A stretch of 32,524 nt of DNA from NIOZ-UU13 sp964653075. GTDB lineage: Bacteria > Planctomycetota > Phycisphaerae > Sedimentisphaerales > Anaerobacaceae. The stretch lies in contig CAZZAX010000061.1 of NCBI GenBank assembly GCA_964653075.1, positions 1 to 32,524 on the forward strand, given 5' to 3'. The stretch's first letter is position 1. Each line of letters opens with the position of its first letter. Positions 15,020 to 24,019 of this stretch are shown in pieces. A program made the position numbers and the translations under genes. The notes below the pieces were generated by a model that did not search any database, was not told the origin of the DNA, and was given only the letters and a program-made list of their open reading frames with translations.

Positions 15020-15142
15020 ATCGTCTTATCTCCTCTTAACTACACTATGAAAGGTAAAGAATATTTTAGCGCAGTAATTTACTAAAGGATATATATTGAC
15101 CGGCATAAAATCTGTATCATCATAAATAGCTGCTTAAACGCA

Positions 15143-16723
15143 TTACGCCGTTAGATTCTCTAATTCTATTTCGACCTTCTTGCAGGCGTAGTCCACTTCG
15201 CGAAGATAATCACCATAGCAAACCATCCAATGGAATCCGGGCATCCGCTCAGCCAGGGTTTTACTATCACAGGAAAAGCTAATATCAATTTGCGAACGGC
15301 AGACATCCATAAACGGAGCATCGACAATCTCACCGGTCAGGCCAACCCATCGCTTGATTAGAAAATCGGGAACAATAATGGTTATTCCCTGCCCTTTATG
15401 CATCTCCACCTTCGGTGCTGCGCCATAGTCCGACTCGAAGTGGGTCATTATTCTTGCCGGCTCGCGTTTCTTGCCGTCCATCCGGCGTGGAGCCGTACAA
15501 TGGGCAAGCGTAATTAGCCCATCGTGCGGATAAGTCGGATCGTTGAGAAATACCGGCTTGCCAGAGATGTTCGCCAACAGAATACCCGATGGTATCACCA
15601 CAAAGTCCGACTCACAAAATAGCAGATACCCGGAGTCATTCATTAAGCTCAGTGTCAGACAGGCGGACGTCTCGGCAATCGGCATAATCGTACCCATACA
15701 ACCATTGATTGTAAGCGCAGTGCAGTCAGCCTCTTTCATTATCCCGCGGAAAACCTGCTCCAGCAAAAATCCGTTGTCAACAAACTTACGGTCGGTTTCC
15801 AGTGTTGTTCCTGCTGATCTCAGATATCTGCCAGCCCGATTATGGGCACGCTGGACGGCATTATTATCTGCCCTCGCTGCTTTAATTAACTTTCCCAGTT
15901 CCTTATAAGAAAATGTCTGAATGTCGAGTTGCCATTTTTGCTTAATGTCCTTAAACATCCCGACACGGAAATCGCTCGATTGTGCCCATGCTCCGGGCCC
16001 GCCGATTGCTATTATTCGCGTTCCCTGTGCGTTCCTCAGGCCACAAAGTGAACGCAGCCGCCACATAATCTCATCCTGGCTGTCAATTATGACGTCCCCG
16101 TAGTCAATTCCTTTAACCGCAAGGGTATCGGTATGCTGACGGAGGTATCGGGGGCTGATTATTTCGTACCACAAATAGACGGGGCCCGACTTATGCCGGC
16201 AGAAAAAGATAATGTCTTTACCTGTCTTTGCCAGCTCATCGAATGTGTCCATTCCCCCACCGGCGGCATAAATCATAATTACATCGGTCTGATCCAAATC
16301 GTTCACAGAAGCCACTTCACCTTTGCCTCGTATTCTACTGACAGGCAGGAATTCGAGGGGAAAATCGGCTTTGTCTCGAAGCTCACGAAGCTCGCTTTGG
16401 ATTTTGGCTACTTCCTTCCTTGCATCCTGTTCGGTCTGGATACCGCCCCAACTGCGCCAGCTCCATTGTGGCCTTGGCTTTGGCGTACTATAAACAAGTA
16501 TCGGCTTGACCTTCAGTGCTCTACGCTCCGGTATCGCCTGATTTCTTTCGGCCGCCGAGACTGCCGACCAGCTAAGGCCCGTAATAGCCGCACTTGCCAA
16601 GGCAACTGAGCCCACGCCCTGTAGGAAATCTCTCCTACTGACGCCATTCGCCGAATCTTGCCCGCCGCAGGGACAGCATGTGTGCCGGGGTAACTCTCTT
16701 TCATTATTTGATTTTACAGTCAT
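15143..16723 (-). CDS. Tat-exported sugar-isomerase-like protein
   Basis: This is a 526-residue protein with a twin-arginine signal (SRRDFL at 29-34, then a hydrophobic segment to about 57). The mature part resembles the fucose/arabinose isomerase superfamily, especially the C-terminal half: ALTINGCMGTIMPIAETSAC, LLFCESDFVVIPSG, GKPVFLNDPTYP, TLAHCTAPRRM and CYGDYLREVDYACKKVEIE. Export of such a protein is unusual for a sugar isomerase, so it may be a periplasmic relative with another role. AAGGAGG seven bases before the ATG at 16723 decides the start. It lies 123 bases upstream of the beta-helix gene in the same direction; both are exported, and cotranscription for glycan use is plausible. 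Confidence 0.7.
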   Translation of the reverse strand: MTVKSNNERELPRHTCCPCGGQDSANGVSRRDFLQGVGSVALASAAITGLSWSAVSAAERNQAIPERRALKVKPILVYSTPKPRPQWSWRSWGGIQTEQDARKEVAKIQSELRELRDKADFPLEFLPVSRIRGKGEVASVNDLDQTDVIMIYAAGGGMDTFDELAKTGKDIIFFCRHKSGPVYLWYEIISPRYLRQHTDTLAVKGIDYGDVIIDSQDEIMWRLRSLCGLRNAQGTRIIAIGGPGAWAQSSDFRVGMFKDIKQKWQLDIQTFSYKELGKLIKAARADNNAVQRAHNRAGRYLRSAGTTLETDRKFVDNGFLLEQVFRGIMKEADCTALTINGCMGTIMPIAETSACLTLSLMNDSGYLLFCESDFVVIPSGILLANISGKPVFLNDPTYPHDGLITLAHCTAPRRMDGKKREPARIMTHFESDYGAAPKVEMHKGQGITIIVPDFLIKRWVGLTGEIVDAPFMDVCRSQIDISFSCDSKTLAERMPGFHWMVCYGDYLREVDYACKKVEIELENLTA

Positions 16724-17046
16724 TTCATATCCTCCTTTCGATGGATATTGGTTTTTGTTTACTTTGAAAGTATAACCCAATCCTGTCAGATAAGGAAGAA
16801 AAAAGATTAGATACTATCTTGTTACAGAGCATCCGTCCTGAAAGCCGTCATTGGCTGTTTATTGTAAATCCGCAAGATATCCTTTTCCGGGCATCCAAGG
16901 TGAAATGCCGAATAATATATCGCCTCACATCATCAACTTTTACCGTCAATACCTTTTATAATCGAAATCTTGACGGACAGCCATTTAATCACTAAAATTG
17001 TTCACTCCTGTATCAAGTAACGAGAATCGAGTATCAAGGAACGAGT
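16724..17046. other. Divergent intergenic region
   Basis: This 323-base spacer separates the minus-strand Tat protein from plus-strand dapL and must hold both promoters, but I cannot fix either box with confidence. Near its right end, at 17010-17046, GTATCAAGTAACGAG and GTATCAAGGAACGAG form a short direct repeat ending at the dapL start codon. Confidence 0.5.
17010..17046 (+). repeat. GTATCAAG-AACGAG direct repeat before dapL
   Basis: Two near-identical 15-base units, GTATCAAGTAACGAG and GTATCAAGGAACGAG, are separated by AATCGA and abut the ATG. A similar CGAGATAC/ATCTCGTATC cluster lies at 27907-27990 upstream of the RACo-like gene. They look like dispersed repeats that happen to sit at gene starts. 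Confidence 0.5.
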
Positions 17047-18282
17047 ATGACAAAGATTAATGAGAATTTTTTGAAACTTCAGGCCGGATATCTTTTTCCG
17101 GAAATCGGCCGGAGGAAAAGGGCCTTTCAAGAGGCCAATCCGGACGCTGATATCATCAGTATGGGCATCGGCGACGTTACCCAGCCGCTTGCTCCGGCCG
17201 TAATAGAAGCGATGAAAAAGGCTGTTGACGAAATGGGCCAGGGCGAGACCTTCAAAGGCTATGATGATGGCGGGATAGGCTATGAATTTCTAAGAAAAGC
17301 CATAAAGGAAAACGACTTCAACTCTCGCGGCGTCGATATCGACATCGGCGAAATCATCGTAAGTGACGGTACAAAATGCGATACCGGCAATATGCAGGAA
17401 ATATTCGGTCTTGACAACGTAGTAGCCGTATCCGATCCTGTATATCCGGTATATGTGGATACCAACGTTATGTCGGGCAGGGCAGGCGGCCCGGCGGGGC
17501 AGGGCAGGTATGAGGGGATTGTCTATATGCCCTGCACCGAGCAGAATAATTTCGTACCGGATTTGCCGAAGGAAAAGGTCGATTTGATTTATCTGTGCTT
17601 TCCGAACAATCCCACAGGTGCAGTAGCAACGAAAGAGCAGTTGAAAAAATGGGTGGATTATGCCGGCGAGCATAAAGCGATAATTCTTTTTGACGCCGCT
17701 TACGAGGCCTTTATCTCCGACCTGGAGATACCGCACTCGATATACGAGATTGAGGGTGCAAAAGAGGTAGCCATCGAGTTTCGCAGCTTCTCCAAGACTG
17801 CGGGCTTTACGGGCCTTAGATGTGCGTTTACCGTTATCCCAGGGCAGTTAAAGGCCTACACCAACGACGGCAGGGCGGTTGAAGTCGCCCCGATATGGAA
17901 AAGACGCCACTGCACAAAGTTCAACGGCGTATCCTACGTAACCCAGGCCGGTGCCGCCGCCGTTTACAGCCCCGAAGGTAAAGAGCAAAACCAGAAAATT
18001 ATCGATATCTATATGGCCAACGCCAGGCTCATCTACGAGAGCCTCACAAAGCTTGGCTTCACTGTTTATGGCGGCCTCAACGCACCATATATATGGCTAA
18101 AGACACCCAACGGCGTCGGTTCCTGGGAATTCTTCGATACATTACTCAACAAGGCACACGTCGTAGGCACTCCCGGGGCCGGTTTTGGCTCAGCCGGAGA
18201 AGGATTCTTCCGCCTCACCGCCTTTGCCACTCCGGACAATGTAAAAGAAGCCCTGCGACGTTTCAAAAGCATTGTGTCATAA
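17047..18282 (+). CDS. dapL: LL-diaminopimelate aminotransferase
   Basis: This 411-residue PLP enzyme converts tetrahydrodipicolinate with glutamate to LL-diaminopimelate in one step, feeding lysine and peptidoglycan synthesis in the cytoplasm. The sequence follows DapL throughout: FLKLQAGYLFPEIGRR at the start, MGIGDVTQPL, SDGTKCDTGNMQEIFG, DPVYPVYVDTNVM, CFPNNPTGAV (Asn187-188), DAAYEAF (Asp216, Tyr219), SFSKTAGFTGLRC with PLP lysine 250, and TPGAGFGSAGEGFFRLTAF. Length matches the family (about 410). It lacks a clear ribosome binding site. It is the first of a plus-strand run of biosynthetic genes. Confidence 0.97.
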   Translation: MTKINENFLKLQAGYLFPEIGRRKRAFQEANPDADIISMGIGDVTQPLAPAVIEAMKKAVDEMGQGETFKGYDDGGIGYEFLRKAIKENDFNSRGVDIDIGEIIVSDGTKCDTGNMQEIFGLDNVVAVSDPVYPVYVDTNVMSGRAGGPAGQGRYEGIVYMPCTEQNNFVPDLPKEKVDLIYLCFPNNPTGAVATKEQLKKWVDYAGEHKAIILFDAAYEAFISDLEIPHSIYEIEGAKEVAIEFRSFSKTAGFTGLRCAFTVIPGQLKAYTNDGRAVEVAPIWKRRHCTKFNGVSYVTQAGAAAVYSPEGKEQNQKIIDIYMANARLIYESLTKLGFTVYGGLNAPYIWLKTPNGVGSWEFFDTLLNKAHVVGTPGAGFGSAGEGFFRLTAFATPDNVKEALRRFKSIVS

Positions 18283-18320
18283 ATTTGCAAGTGTGTGGTA
18301 TTTTGTATATTGGATTTGTC

Positions 18321-18358
18321 TATCCTCTATAGTCCCGATTATTTCGGGACGAAGGATG
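18321..18358. repeat. GTCCCGA/TCGGGAC hairpin repeat
   Basis: GTCCCGA (18332-18338) pairs with TCGGGAC (18344-18350), and outside it ATCCT pairs with AGGAT across an internal loop. There is no T tract, so it is not a typical terminator. It lies between dapL and the folK fusion and could attenuate or process a shared transcript. Confidence 0.5.
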
Positions 18359-18418
18359 GATTTCGATGCGCATGTTATAAGCGAATTTATCCGTATTCGT
18401 ATTTAGGATTTACACAAG

Positions 18419-19525
18419 ATGATAACAGCATATATTGGTCTGGGCAGCAATTTAGGCAACAGACAGGACAACATAAAAAGTGCCATCAGGATGCTCGCCG
18501 AAGTTGCAGATACCGAAGTCGTTCGTGTAAGTGAGCAAATCGAGACTGCTCCGCTTGCACAGGCCGGGCAGCCTATGTACTTAAATGCGGTTGCCGAGGT
18601 GCGAACATCTCTGAGCCCCGATGATTTACTCAAGACTCTTATCAATATCGAAACGGCCCTGGGCAGGATGCGCCTGGAAAAATGGTCATCGAGAATTATT
18701 GATCTGGACATTTTATTATACGGCTCCGAAGTCATAGACAGCCCCCATTTGACCATACCGCACTCTCAAATGCACCTGCGCTCGTTTGTCCTCGAAGGCC
18801 TTGCCGCGCTCAACGGCGATTTGCTGCACCCTGTGATAAAAGAACCAGTCAATGAATTAGCCCGCAGATTGAACGGCTGCGATTTCATCCTCAATCCCAA
18901 CATGCCGCAGCTTGTCAGTATGGCCGGCGTTATCGGTGTCGGAAAAACCACTCTGGCAAAAAAACTATCTACCCGGCTTGATTGTCAAATATTAACAGAA
19001 CCTTATGATACCAATCCCTTCCTGCCCGATGTTTATGCCGGGAAACAAGAGCTTGCACTGGATTCGCAGTTATATTTCCTGACCGCCAGGGTCGAGCAGT
19101 TAAATACTAACACCCTTGAAAAGGGGCAGATATATATAAATGATTATGTTTTTGACAAAGAGCTTATTTACAGCAGACAAACGCTAACGCCGGAACAATT
19201 GACCTTGTACGATAAGATTTATAAATCCTCCAACTCTGAGGTTGCTCTGCCGGTGCTTGTTATATATCTGCTCGATTCACCGCAGAATTGCCTCGAACGT
19301 ATTCATCAACGAAACCTCCCTTACGAACAGAAAATCGAACTGCAATTCCTGGAAAATCTTGACGCTGAATATAGGCAGCTCTTCAGTAACTGGAAAATCT
19401 GTCCTGTTATCTGTAAGAAAACCTCCGAGCTGGACTATAACAAAGACGGCGATATCGACCATCTGGCAGAGCAAATAAAATATTACACTGCCGGACATTC
19501 AGTAATTACAAGCGTGGCAAAGTAA
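18419..19525 (+). CDS. folK: FolK-deoxynucleoside kinase fusion
   Basis: This is a 368-residue, two-domain protein. Residues 1-157 are HPPK (FolK), which transfers pyrophosphate to 6-hydroxymethyl-dihydropterin in folate synthesis: YIGLGSNLGNR, ETAPL, YLNAVAEV, and RIIDLDILLYG with metal-binding Asp95 and Asp97. Residues 163-368 are a deoxynucleoside kinase: P-loop GVIGVGKTT (170-178), TEPYDTNPFLPDVY, DSQLYFLTARVEQ, and NDYVFDKELIYSRQTL. The second domain should phosphorylate deoxynucleosides for salvage. Both domains keep their key residues, so both are probably active. The stop lies 14 bases before panC, implying one operon. AGGA upstream of the ATG supports the start. Confidence 0.93.
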   Translation: MITAYIGLGSNLGNRQDNIKSAIRMLAEVADTEVVRVSEQIETAPLAQAGQPMYLNAVAEVRTSLSPDDLLKTLINIETALGRMRLEKWSSRIIDLDILLYGSEVIDSPHLTIPHSQMHLRSFVLEGLAALNGDLLHPVIKEPVNELARRLNGCDFILNPNMPQLVSMAGVIGVGKTTLAKKLSTRLDCQILTEPYDTNPFLPDVYAGKQELALDSQLYFLTARVEQLNTNTLEKGQIYINDYVFDKELIYSRQTLTPEQLTLYDKIYKSSNSEVALPVLVIYLLDSPQNCLERIHQRNLPYEQKIELQFLENLDAEYRQLFSNWKICPVICKKTSELDYNKDGDIDHLAEQIKYYTAGHSVITSVAK

Positions 19526-19539
19526 TCTAAAATATAACA

Positions 19540-20391
19540 ATGGAAGTGGCGGAAACGATACAATCGATGAGAAGTCTAATAAAAGCAGCCCGAGACAGTG
19601 GAAACAATATCGGCCTTGTACCGACAATGGGCGCTCTGCATATCGGCCATATTTCATTAATAGAAGCAGCCCTTAAGAAATGCGATTACGTCGTAGTCAG
19701 CATCTTTGTCAATCCCACCCAGTTTGTTCCCGGCGAAGATTTTGATAAATATCCCCGACCTTTCGAAGCGGACCTGGATATTTGTAAAAAGGCCGGCGTT
19801 GACGCTGTTTTCGCCCCGGCACCCGAGCAAATGTACCCGGAAGAAAATCTGACCTGGGTAAACGTTAAAAAACTCACCGAGCCGCTCTGCGGCCAATTCC
19901 GCCCGGGCCACTTTCAGGGAGTAACCACCGTCTGCAGTAAGTTATTTAATATCGTTGCTCCCGACATTGCGTTTTTCGGTCAAAAAGACGCCCAGCAGGC
20001 AATAGTAATCAGGCGTATGGTTGCAGATTTAAATATGCCATTGAAAATTGTCGTCTGCCCCACAGTTCGCGAGCCGAACGGCCTGGCGGTAAGCAGCAGA
20101 AACAAATATCTGACCGAACAGCAGAAAAAAGATGCTGCAAACATTTACAAAGCACTCCGGAAGTGCCGCCGGATGGTTGATACCGGGGTAAAGGATGCCT
20201 CGAAAATCATCGCTGAGATGCGCAATATATTACTGAAAGCCCCTTCGATTGAGATTGAATATATAAGTATTGTTGATGCCGATACTCTCGGAAATATCGA
20301 CCACATTGGCGGTAAAATCCTCGCAGCCGTAGCAGTAAAAATAGGCCCGGCAAGACTAATAGACAACATTCTTGTGGACGGAGATAAATAA
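19540..20391 (+). CDS. panC: Pantothenate synthetase
   Basis: This 283-residue enzyme joins pantoate and beta-alanine with ATP to make pantothenate, the vitamin B5 precursor of coenzyme A. It shows the nucleotidyltransferase motif PTMGALHIGH (28-37), VSIFVNPTQF, PLCGQFRPGHFQGVTTVC, FFGQKDAQQAIVIRRM, and AVSSRNKYLT. Length fits PanC (about 280). It sits between the FolK fusion and panD, so folate and pantothenate steps are probably cotranscribed. Confidence 0.97.
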   Translation: MEVAETIQSMRSLIKAARDSGNNIGLVPTMGALHIGHISLIEAALKKCDYVVVSIFVNPTQFVPGEDFDKYPRPFEADLDICKKAGVDAVFAPAPEQMYPEENLTWVNVKKLTEPLCGQFRPGHFQGVTTVCSKLFNIVAPDIAFFGQKDAQQAIVIRRMVADLNMPLKIVVCPTVREPNGLAVSSRNKYLTEQQKKDAANIYKALRKCRRMVDTGVKDASKIIAEMRNILLKAPSIEIEYISIVDADTLGNIDHIGGKILAAVAVKIGPARLIDNILVDGDK

Positions 20392-20448
20392 GGTTGTATA
20401 ATTGACCGTTCATTCATTGTTAATGGAAGAGTAAAAGAAATACGAATA

Positions 20449-20802
20449 ATGTTTGTAAAGTTATTGAAAAGCAAGTTGCACCGTGCAACCGTTACCGACG
20501 CGAAGCTTCACTACCCCGGCAGCATCGCCATAGACCCTGCCCTTATGGAAGCAGCCGGAATTTTGCCGTATGAATCTGTTTTGGTTGCCGACTTAAACAA
20601 CGGCAGCCGGCTGGAAACCTACGTCGTACCAGCAGAACTTAACTCCGGAAAGGTTGTAATAATGGGAGCGGCAACACAGTTAATTAAGCCAAACGACATC
20701 GTTATCATTATGGGTTTCGGCTTTTTTACCCCTGACGAAGCCAAAGGATTTCAATCTGAAATAGTCGTCCTTGGTGAGAACAATAAAATTAAGGATAATT
20801 GA
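20449..20802 (+). CDS. panD: Aspartate 1-decarboxylase proenzyme
   Basis: This 117-residue pyruvoyl-dependent enzyme makes beta-alanine from aspartate, the substrate of the preceding PanC. The self-cleavage site is intact: HYPGSIAID, with Gly24-Ser25, where the new pyruvoyl group forms. KLHRATVTDA at 9-18, ETYVVPAE, and GAATQLIKPNDIVIIM are typical. The length fits the family. It follows panC by 57 bases. Confidence 0.97.
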   Translation: MFVKLLKSKLHRATVTDAKLHYPGSIAIDPALMEAAGILPYESVLVADLNNGSRLETYVVPAELNSGKVVIMGAATQLIKPNDIVIIMGFGFFTPDEAKGFQSEIVVLGENNKIKDN

Positions 20803-20817
20803 TAAATGTTCACCCTT

Positions 20818-20844
20818 CGCCGCTCGGAAAGGACAGGAGCGGCG
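20818..20844. repeat. CGCCGCTC/GAGCGGCG hairpin
   Basis: An eight-base perfect GC stem with an 11-base loop lies between panD and lgt. No T tract follows, so it is unlikely to stop transcription fully. It is preceded by CACCCTT, as in the dispersed repeats, and may be one of them. Confidence 0.5.
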
Positions 20845-20864
20845 AGCAACGAGATATTAAATAA

Positions 20865-21824
20865 ATGCGTCCTGAGCTTTTCGAGATACCTCTGATACAT
20901 CTGACCGTAAAAAGCTATGGTATGATGATGGTAATCGGCTTTCTTGCCGCCGTTTACCTGATAAGACGCTTAAGCCGCGATATTACTCCTGACCCTCAGC
21001 TTATCACGAATGCCGCTCTTTATTCGTTAATAGGAGGCGTGTTCGGAGCACGTGTATTTTACGTGCTTCACCATTTAAATGATTTTAAGCAAAACCCTGT
21101 ATCCGTCTTTGAGATATGGAACGGCGGCCTTGAGCTGTTAGGCGGTGTGATATTAGCAGTCGCTATCATTATCTTCTATCTAATCTACCACAAGCTGCCC
21201 ATCCGACGCTATCTTGATATCCTTGCCATCGGTCTGATGCTGGCACTTGTTTTTGGCAGAATCGGCTGTTTTCTAAACGGCTGCTGCTTTGGCAAACCGA
21301 CAGACCTGCCCTGGGGCGTTCGTTTTCCGTATAACTCGTTTGCCTATCTCAGCCAGATAAACCCGAATTTAGAGAGAAATCGAGCCGAACCTCAGTTGAT
21401 ATTGCCACAGGACGAATACATCGGTTTTATTGATAAAGATGAACATTGGCACCCGAAACAATTCGAATACCTGACAGACCAGCAAAAAATCGAAGTTACA
21501 ACAGGTAAATATCGATGCCTGCCCGTCCACCCGACACAATTATATTCATCGGCCGCAGGCGCCATCTCGTGCCTTATTCTTTATCTTTTTTGGCGAAGGT
21601 CAAAAAAAACCGGCAAAATTCTTGCAAAACCCGGCTGTACGTTCAGCTTGATGTTCATTCTTTATGGTATTACACGGTTTTTTATGGAATTATTGCGCGA
21701 TGACAATCCATTCGAATTTGACGGCCTGACAATCTCGCAAAATATCAGTATTGCTATGATTATACTCGGTTCCGTTTTGATAGTCGTGTTCCAGAAAATA
21801 AGCCCCGAATCCAAGAAGCCTTGA
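20865..21824 (+). CDS. lgt: Prolipoprotein diacylglyceryl transferase
   Basis: This 319-residue polytopic inner-membrane enzyme adds diacylglycerol to the lipobox cysteine of prolipoproteins. It keeps YGMMMVIGFLAA, the GARVFYVLHH segment, the Lgt signature GRIGCFLNGCCFGK (131-144), VHPTQLYSS and a C-terminal GITRFFMELLRDD. The segment equivalent to E. coli GGMSFHGG reads GGLELLGG, without the histidine. An inserted polar stretch of about 60 residues (156-217) lies between WGVRFP and HPTQLY, making it longer than the E. coli protein (291). It lies 62 bases after panD. Confidence 0.93.
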   Translation: MRPELFEIPLIHLTVKSYGMMMVIGFLAAVYLIRRLSRDITPDPQLITNAALYSLIGGVFGARVFYVLHHLNDFKQNPVSVFEIWNGGLELLGGVILAVAIIIFYLIYHKLPIRRYLDILAIGLMLALVFGRIGCFLNGCCFGKPTDLPWGVRFPYNSFAYLSQINPNLERNRAEPQLILPQDEYIGFIDKDEHWHPKQFEYLTDQQKIEVTTGKYRCLPVHPTQLYSSAAGAISCLILYLFWRRSKKTGKILAKPGCTFSLMFILYGITRFFMELLRDDNPFEFDGLTISQNISIAMIILGSVLIVVFQKISPESKKP

Positions 21825-21988
21825 CGCAAGAGTCTTTTTTTCCCGGGCCTTTTTTATCTTGAACATTTCTCAAAATTCGCCATACTATATGATGAATAAT
21901 AACAAACGCAGGAAGAGCCGAAACCACCGGCAAGACGTAAATATCAGAGTTGCGACTGTAAAGGAACGGTAATACAAAGAACAGTATC

Positions 21989-22840
21989 ATGGGTCTTTAC
22001 GAGAGAGATTACACTCAGGAAAATTTCCAGTCGAGACACCACCCTGCGCCGCATATGAGGATACAAATTCCGCGTATCACGCCGGTTGTCAAGTGGCTCC
22101 TGATAATCAACACAGCAGTATTTCTTTCCGGATTTCTAATACCACGATTCGGTAGTTTTCTGTTTTATTGGTTCTCCGTGTGGCCGAAAACCACTGGAAC
22201 AACCATGCAGCTTTGGAGATATATCACATACCAGTTCCTGCATGCCGGACTGGGACACATCTTCTGGAATATGTTTGTCTTGTACTTTTTTGGAACAATG
22301 ATTGAAAATTTCTGGGGAAGCAGGAAGTTTCTTATATTCTATCTTATATGCGGCACAACAGGAGGAATATTCTACCCCATACTGACTCATATAGGATGGC
22401 TTGGGGTTGGTACGTTAGTTGGTGCTTCGGGTTCAATTTTAGGAATGCTTGCCGCGGCCGCGATTTTGTTCCCGAGAATGGTTGTTTATTTATTCGGGGT
22501 GTTTCCTCTCAAGATGTACATCCTGGCGATAATTCTTTTAGCTTGGAGCTTATTATCAATACTGCGGCCTGATATTAACGATAATGCCGGTGGTGAGGCC
22601 GCGCACCTCGGAGGGATGTGTGCCGGCGCAATCTATGTGCTTTCAGAGAAATGGCGCCAAAGAGTAAAGATGAAAGTCCATAAAAATATCTGGCAAAAGA
22701 AGATGACAGAGCATCGCGACCTTCAATATGAGGTTGACCGCATCCTGAAAAAAGTACATGATAAGGGGATGCACAGCCTGACATATAAAGAAAAGAGGGT
22801 ACTCAAACAAGCCACAAAAGCAGAGCAAATGCGCAGCTAA
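21989..22840 (+). CDS. Rhomboid-family intramembrane serine protease
   Basis: This 283-residue protein has at least six membrane helices and the rhomboid motifs: HAGLGHIFWNMFVLYFFG (85-102), catalytic Ser147 in GASGSILGM and catalytic His206 in AAHLGGMCAG. It would cleave membrane proteins within their helices. The last 60 residues are charged and helical (EVDRILKKVHDKGMHSLTYK), a tail common in rhomboids of this group of bacteria. The ATG at 21989 has no good ribosome binding site. It follows lgt by 164 bases. Confidence 0.93.
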   Translation: MGLYERDYTQENFQSRHHPAPHMRIQIPRITPVVKWLLIINTAVFLSGFLIPRFGSFLFYWFSVWPKTTGTTMQLWRYITYQFLHAGLGHIFWNMFVLYFFGTMIENFWGSRKFLIFYLICGTTGGIFYPILTHIGWLGVGTLVGASGSILGMLAAAAILFPRMVVYLFGVFPLKMYILAIILLAWSLLSILRPDINDNAGGEAAHLGGMCAGAIYVLSEKWRQRVKMKVHKNIWQKKMTEHRDLQYEVDRILKKVHDKGMHSLTYKEKRVLKQATKAEQMRS

Positions 22841-23253
22841 TTCTAATAACCGGTTCCGCACCAAATAAGCCCCTTGCTTTAATCGTAATACAATGTCGCT
22901 GCAAGTCTACCGAAAGCCCTAAATGTCTCGATACCAATAGTAAATAATAAATTGAAATAATTGTCGATTCGGTGGTAAATTACTCGCAATGGGACATTTC
23001 ACACTATATATTTCATCTTTTGCCGCACTCAAATAGAGGAATTAACTAATCACCTTTTTTTGTATTAATACCGAAATTAATATTAGCGAATGATTTTTTG
23101 ACCTTCACATTGTGTGCACTTTTGTGTTCACTTTTAGGGTAGGCAGATAGAGATTATCAGCCTACTCTTTTTTTTAAACACAGGTACCTGCGCAAACGAT
23201 TGTCTTGTCCCGGCACTTTTGTGGCTTGCAGCCATTTATGAAGAATTTCGGTC
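22841..23253. other. AT-rich intergenic region with orphan terminator
   Basis: These 413 bases separate the rhomboid gene from the convergent CPBP gene. I find no gene; the only clear structure is the plus-strand terminator at 23136-23175. Confidence 0.6.
23136..23175 (+). terminator. Intrinsic terminator with T8
   Basis: AGGGTAGGC (23136-23144) pairs with GCCTACTCT (23160-23168), nine pairs with one G-U, followed by eight Ts. It is well formed only on the plus strand. It is nearly 300 bases after the rhomboid stop, leaving room for a long 3' untranslated region or a small RNA. Confidence 0.75.
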
Positions 23254-24006
23254 CTATGAAAAGACTAAAGGTGCCATAAGAAGCATGCCGGTTGTGTTAA
23301 GTAAGCAATGCGGAATGATACCCAGATATATGTTCTTCTTCCATTGTATGATGTATGCTCCCGGCAGCAGGGCGAGGATTCGCTCCAGATTTCTCCATGG
23401 TGAGAAGAAGTGATAGACTGAGAAAAAAACGACATTTAACAGAGGCGCCCAGCCCTTGAAACGGGATATTCTTGGCAGAAGATAACCGCGAAAGTACAGC
23501 TCTTCAACAATCGGCCCAGCCAAACCGTTCAAAAGGACACCCAGAATCCATGTGGCTAAAAGCACAGCTTTTGAGGAGTGTTCGATATTATAGCTCAGGA
23601 AAAACCATTCAGGAAGCCATGAAAAATACTCTACCCTTAAATGGTCTTGTATCGGTGGTGAAATAAAAAAGTACGAAATAAACGCCCATGCAACGAATGA
23701 GGGAATTATGACAAAGTGCCGCCATAGTGGTATTTTCTGCCTGTAAAGAACAATCCCTTCTAATGATAATGTCTTATTTTTCTTTTTTGCCTGATATAGA
23801 ATATATCCGAACTCAAATGGAACCAAAACCACTATAACTGCAAGAAACAAACAGAATAGCGTGGGAAATCCTTTCTCTGTCAGCATCGGTGTCGCAACGA
23901 TGAAGAAGAGAAATATCAACACTCCCGGCAGCAAATGGAGGATGACGGATTCCAATAATGTGTGTTGTTCGATGTCTTTTTCACCGTCCGGGATATGATT
24001 TTCCAT
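23254..24006 (-). CDS. CPBP-family intramembrane metalloprotease
   Basis: This is a 250-residue membrane protein of the CAAX-protease/bacteriocin-processing (Abi, PF02517) family. It has about seven hydrophobic helices. Motif 1 is PIVEELYFRGYLLPR (EExxxR), motif 2 is FFSVYHFFSPW (FxxxH), and motif 3 is IIPHCLLN (HxxxN). These residues form the glutamate protease site. The substrate is unknown. I prefer the ATG at 24006, which has GGTG nine bases upstream, over the GTG at 24039. It begins 13 bases after the Cys-rich small gene on the same strand, so the two are probably one operon. Confidence 0.88.
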   Translation of the reverse strand: MENHIPDGEKDIEQHTLLESVILHLLPGVLIFLFFIVATPMLTEKGFPTLFCLFLAVIVVLVPFEFGYILYQAKKKNKTLSLEGIVLYRQKIPLWRHFVIIPSFVAWAFISYFFISPPIQDHLRVEYFSWLPEWFFLSYNIEHSSKAVLLATWILGVLLNGLAGPIVEELYFRGYLLPRISRFKGWAPLLNVVFFSVYHFFSPWRNLERILALLPGAYIIQWKKNIYLGIIPHCLLNTTGMLLMAPLVFS

Positions 24007-24019
24007 GTTAGCATTCACC

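Noticed and set aside
21889..21972. 27-residue basic frame between lgt and the rhomboid gene
   Set aside because: No ribosome binding site and no recognisable motif; could be real but unsupported.
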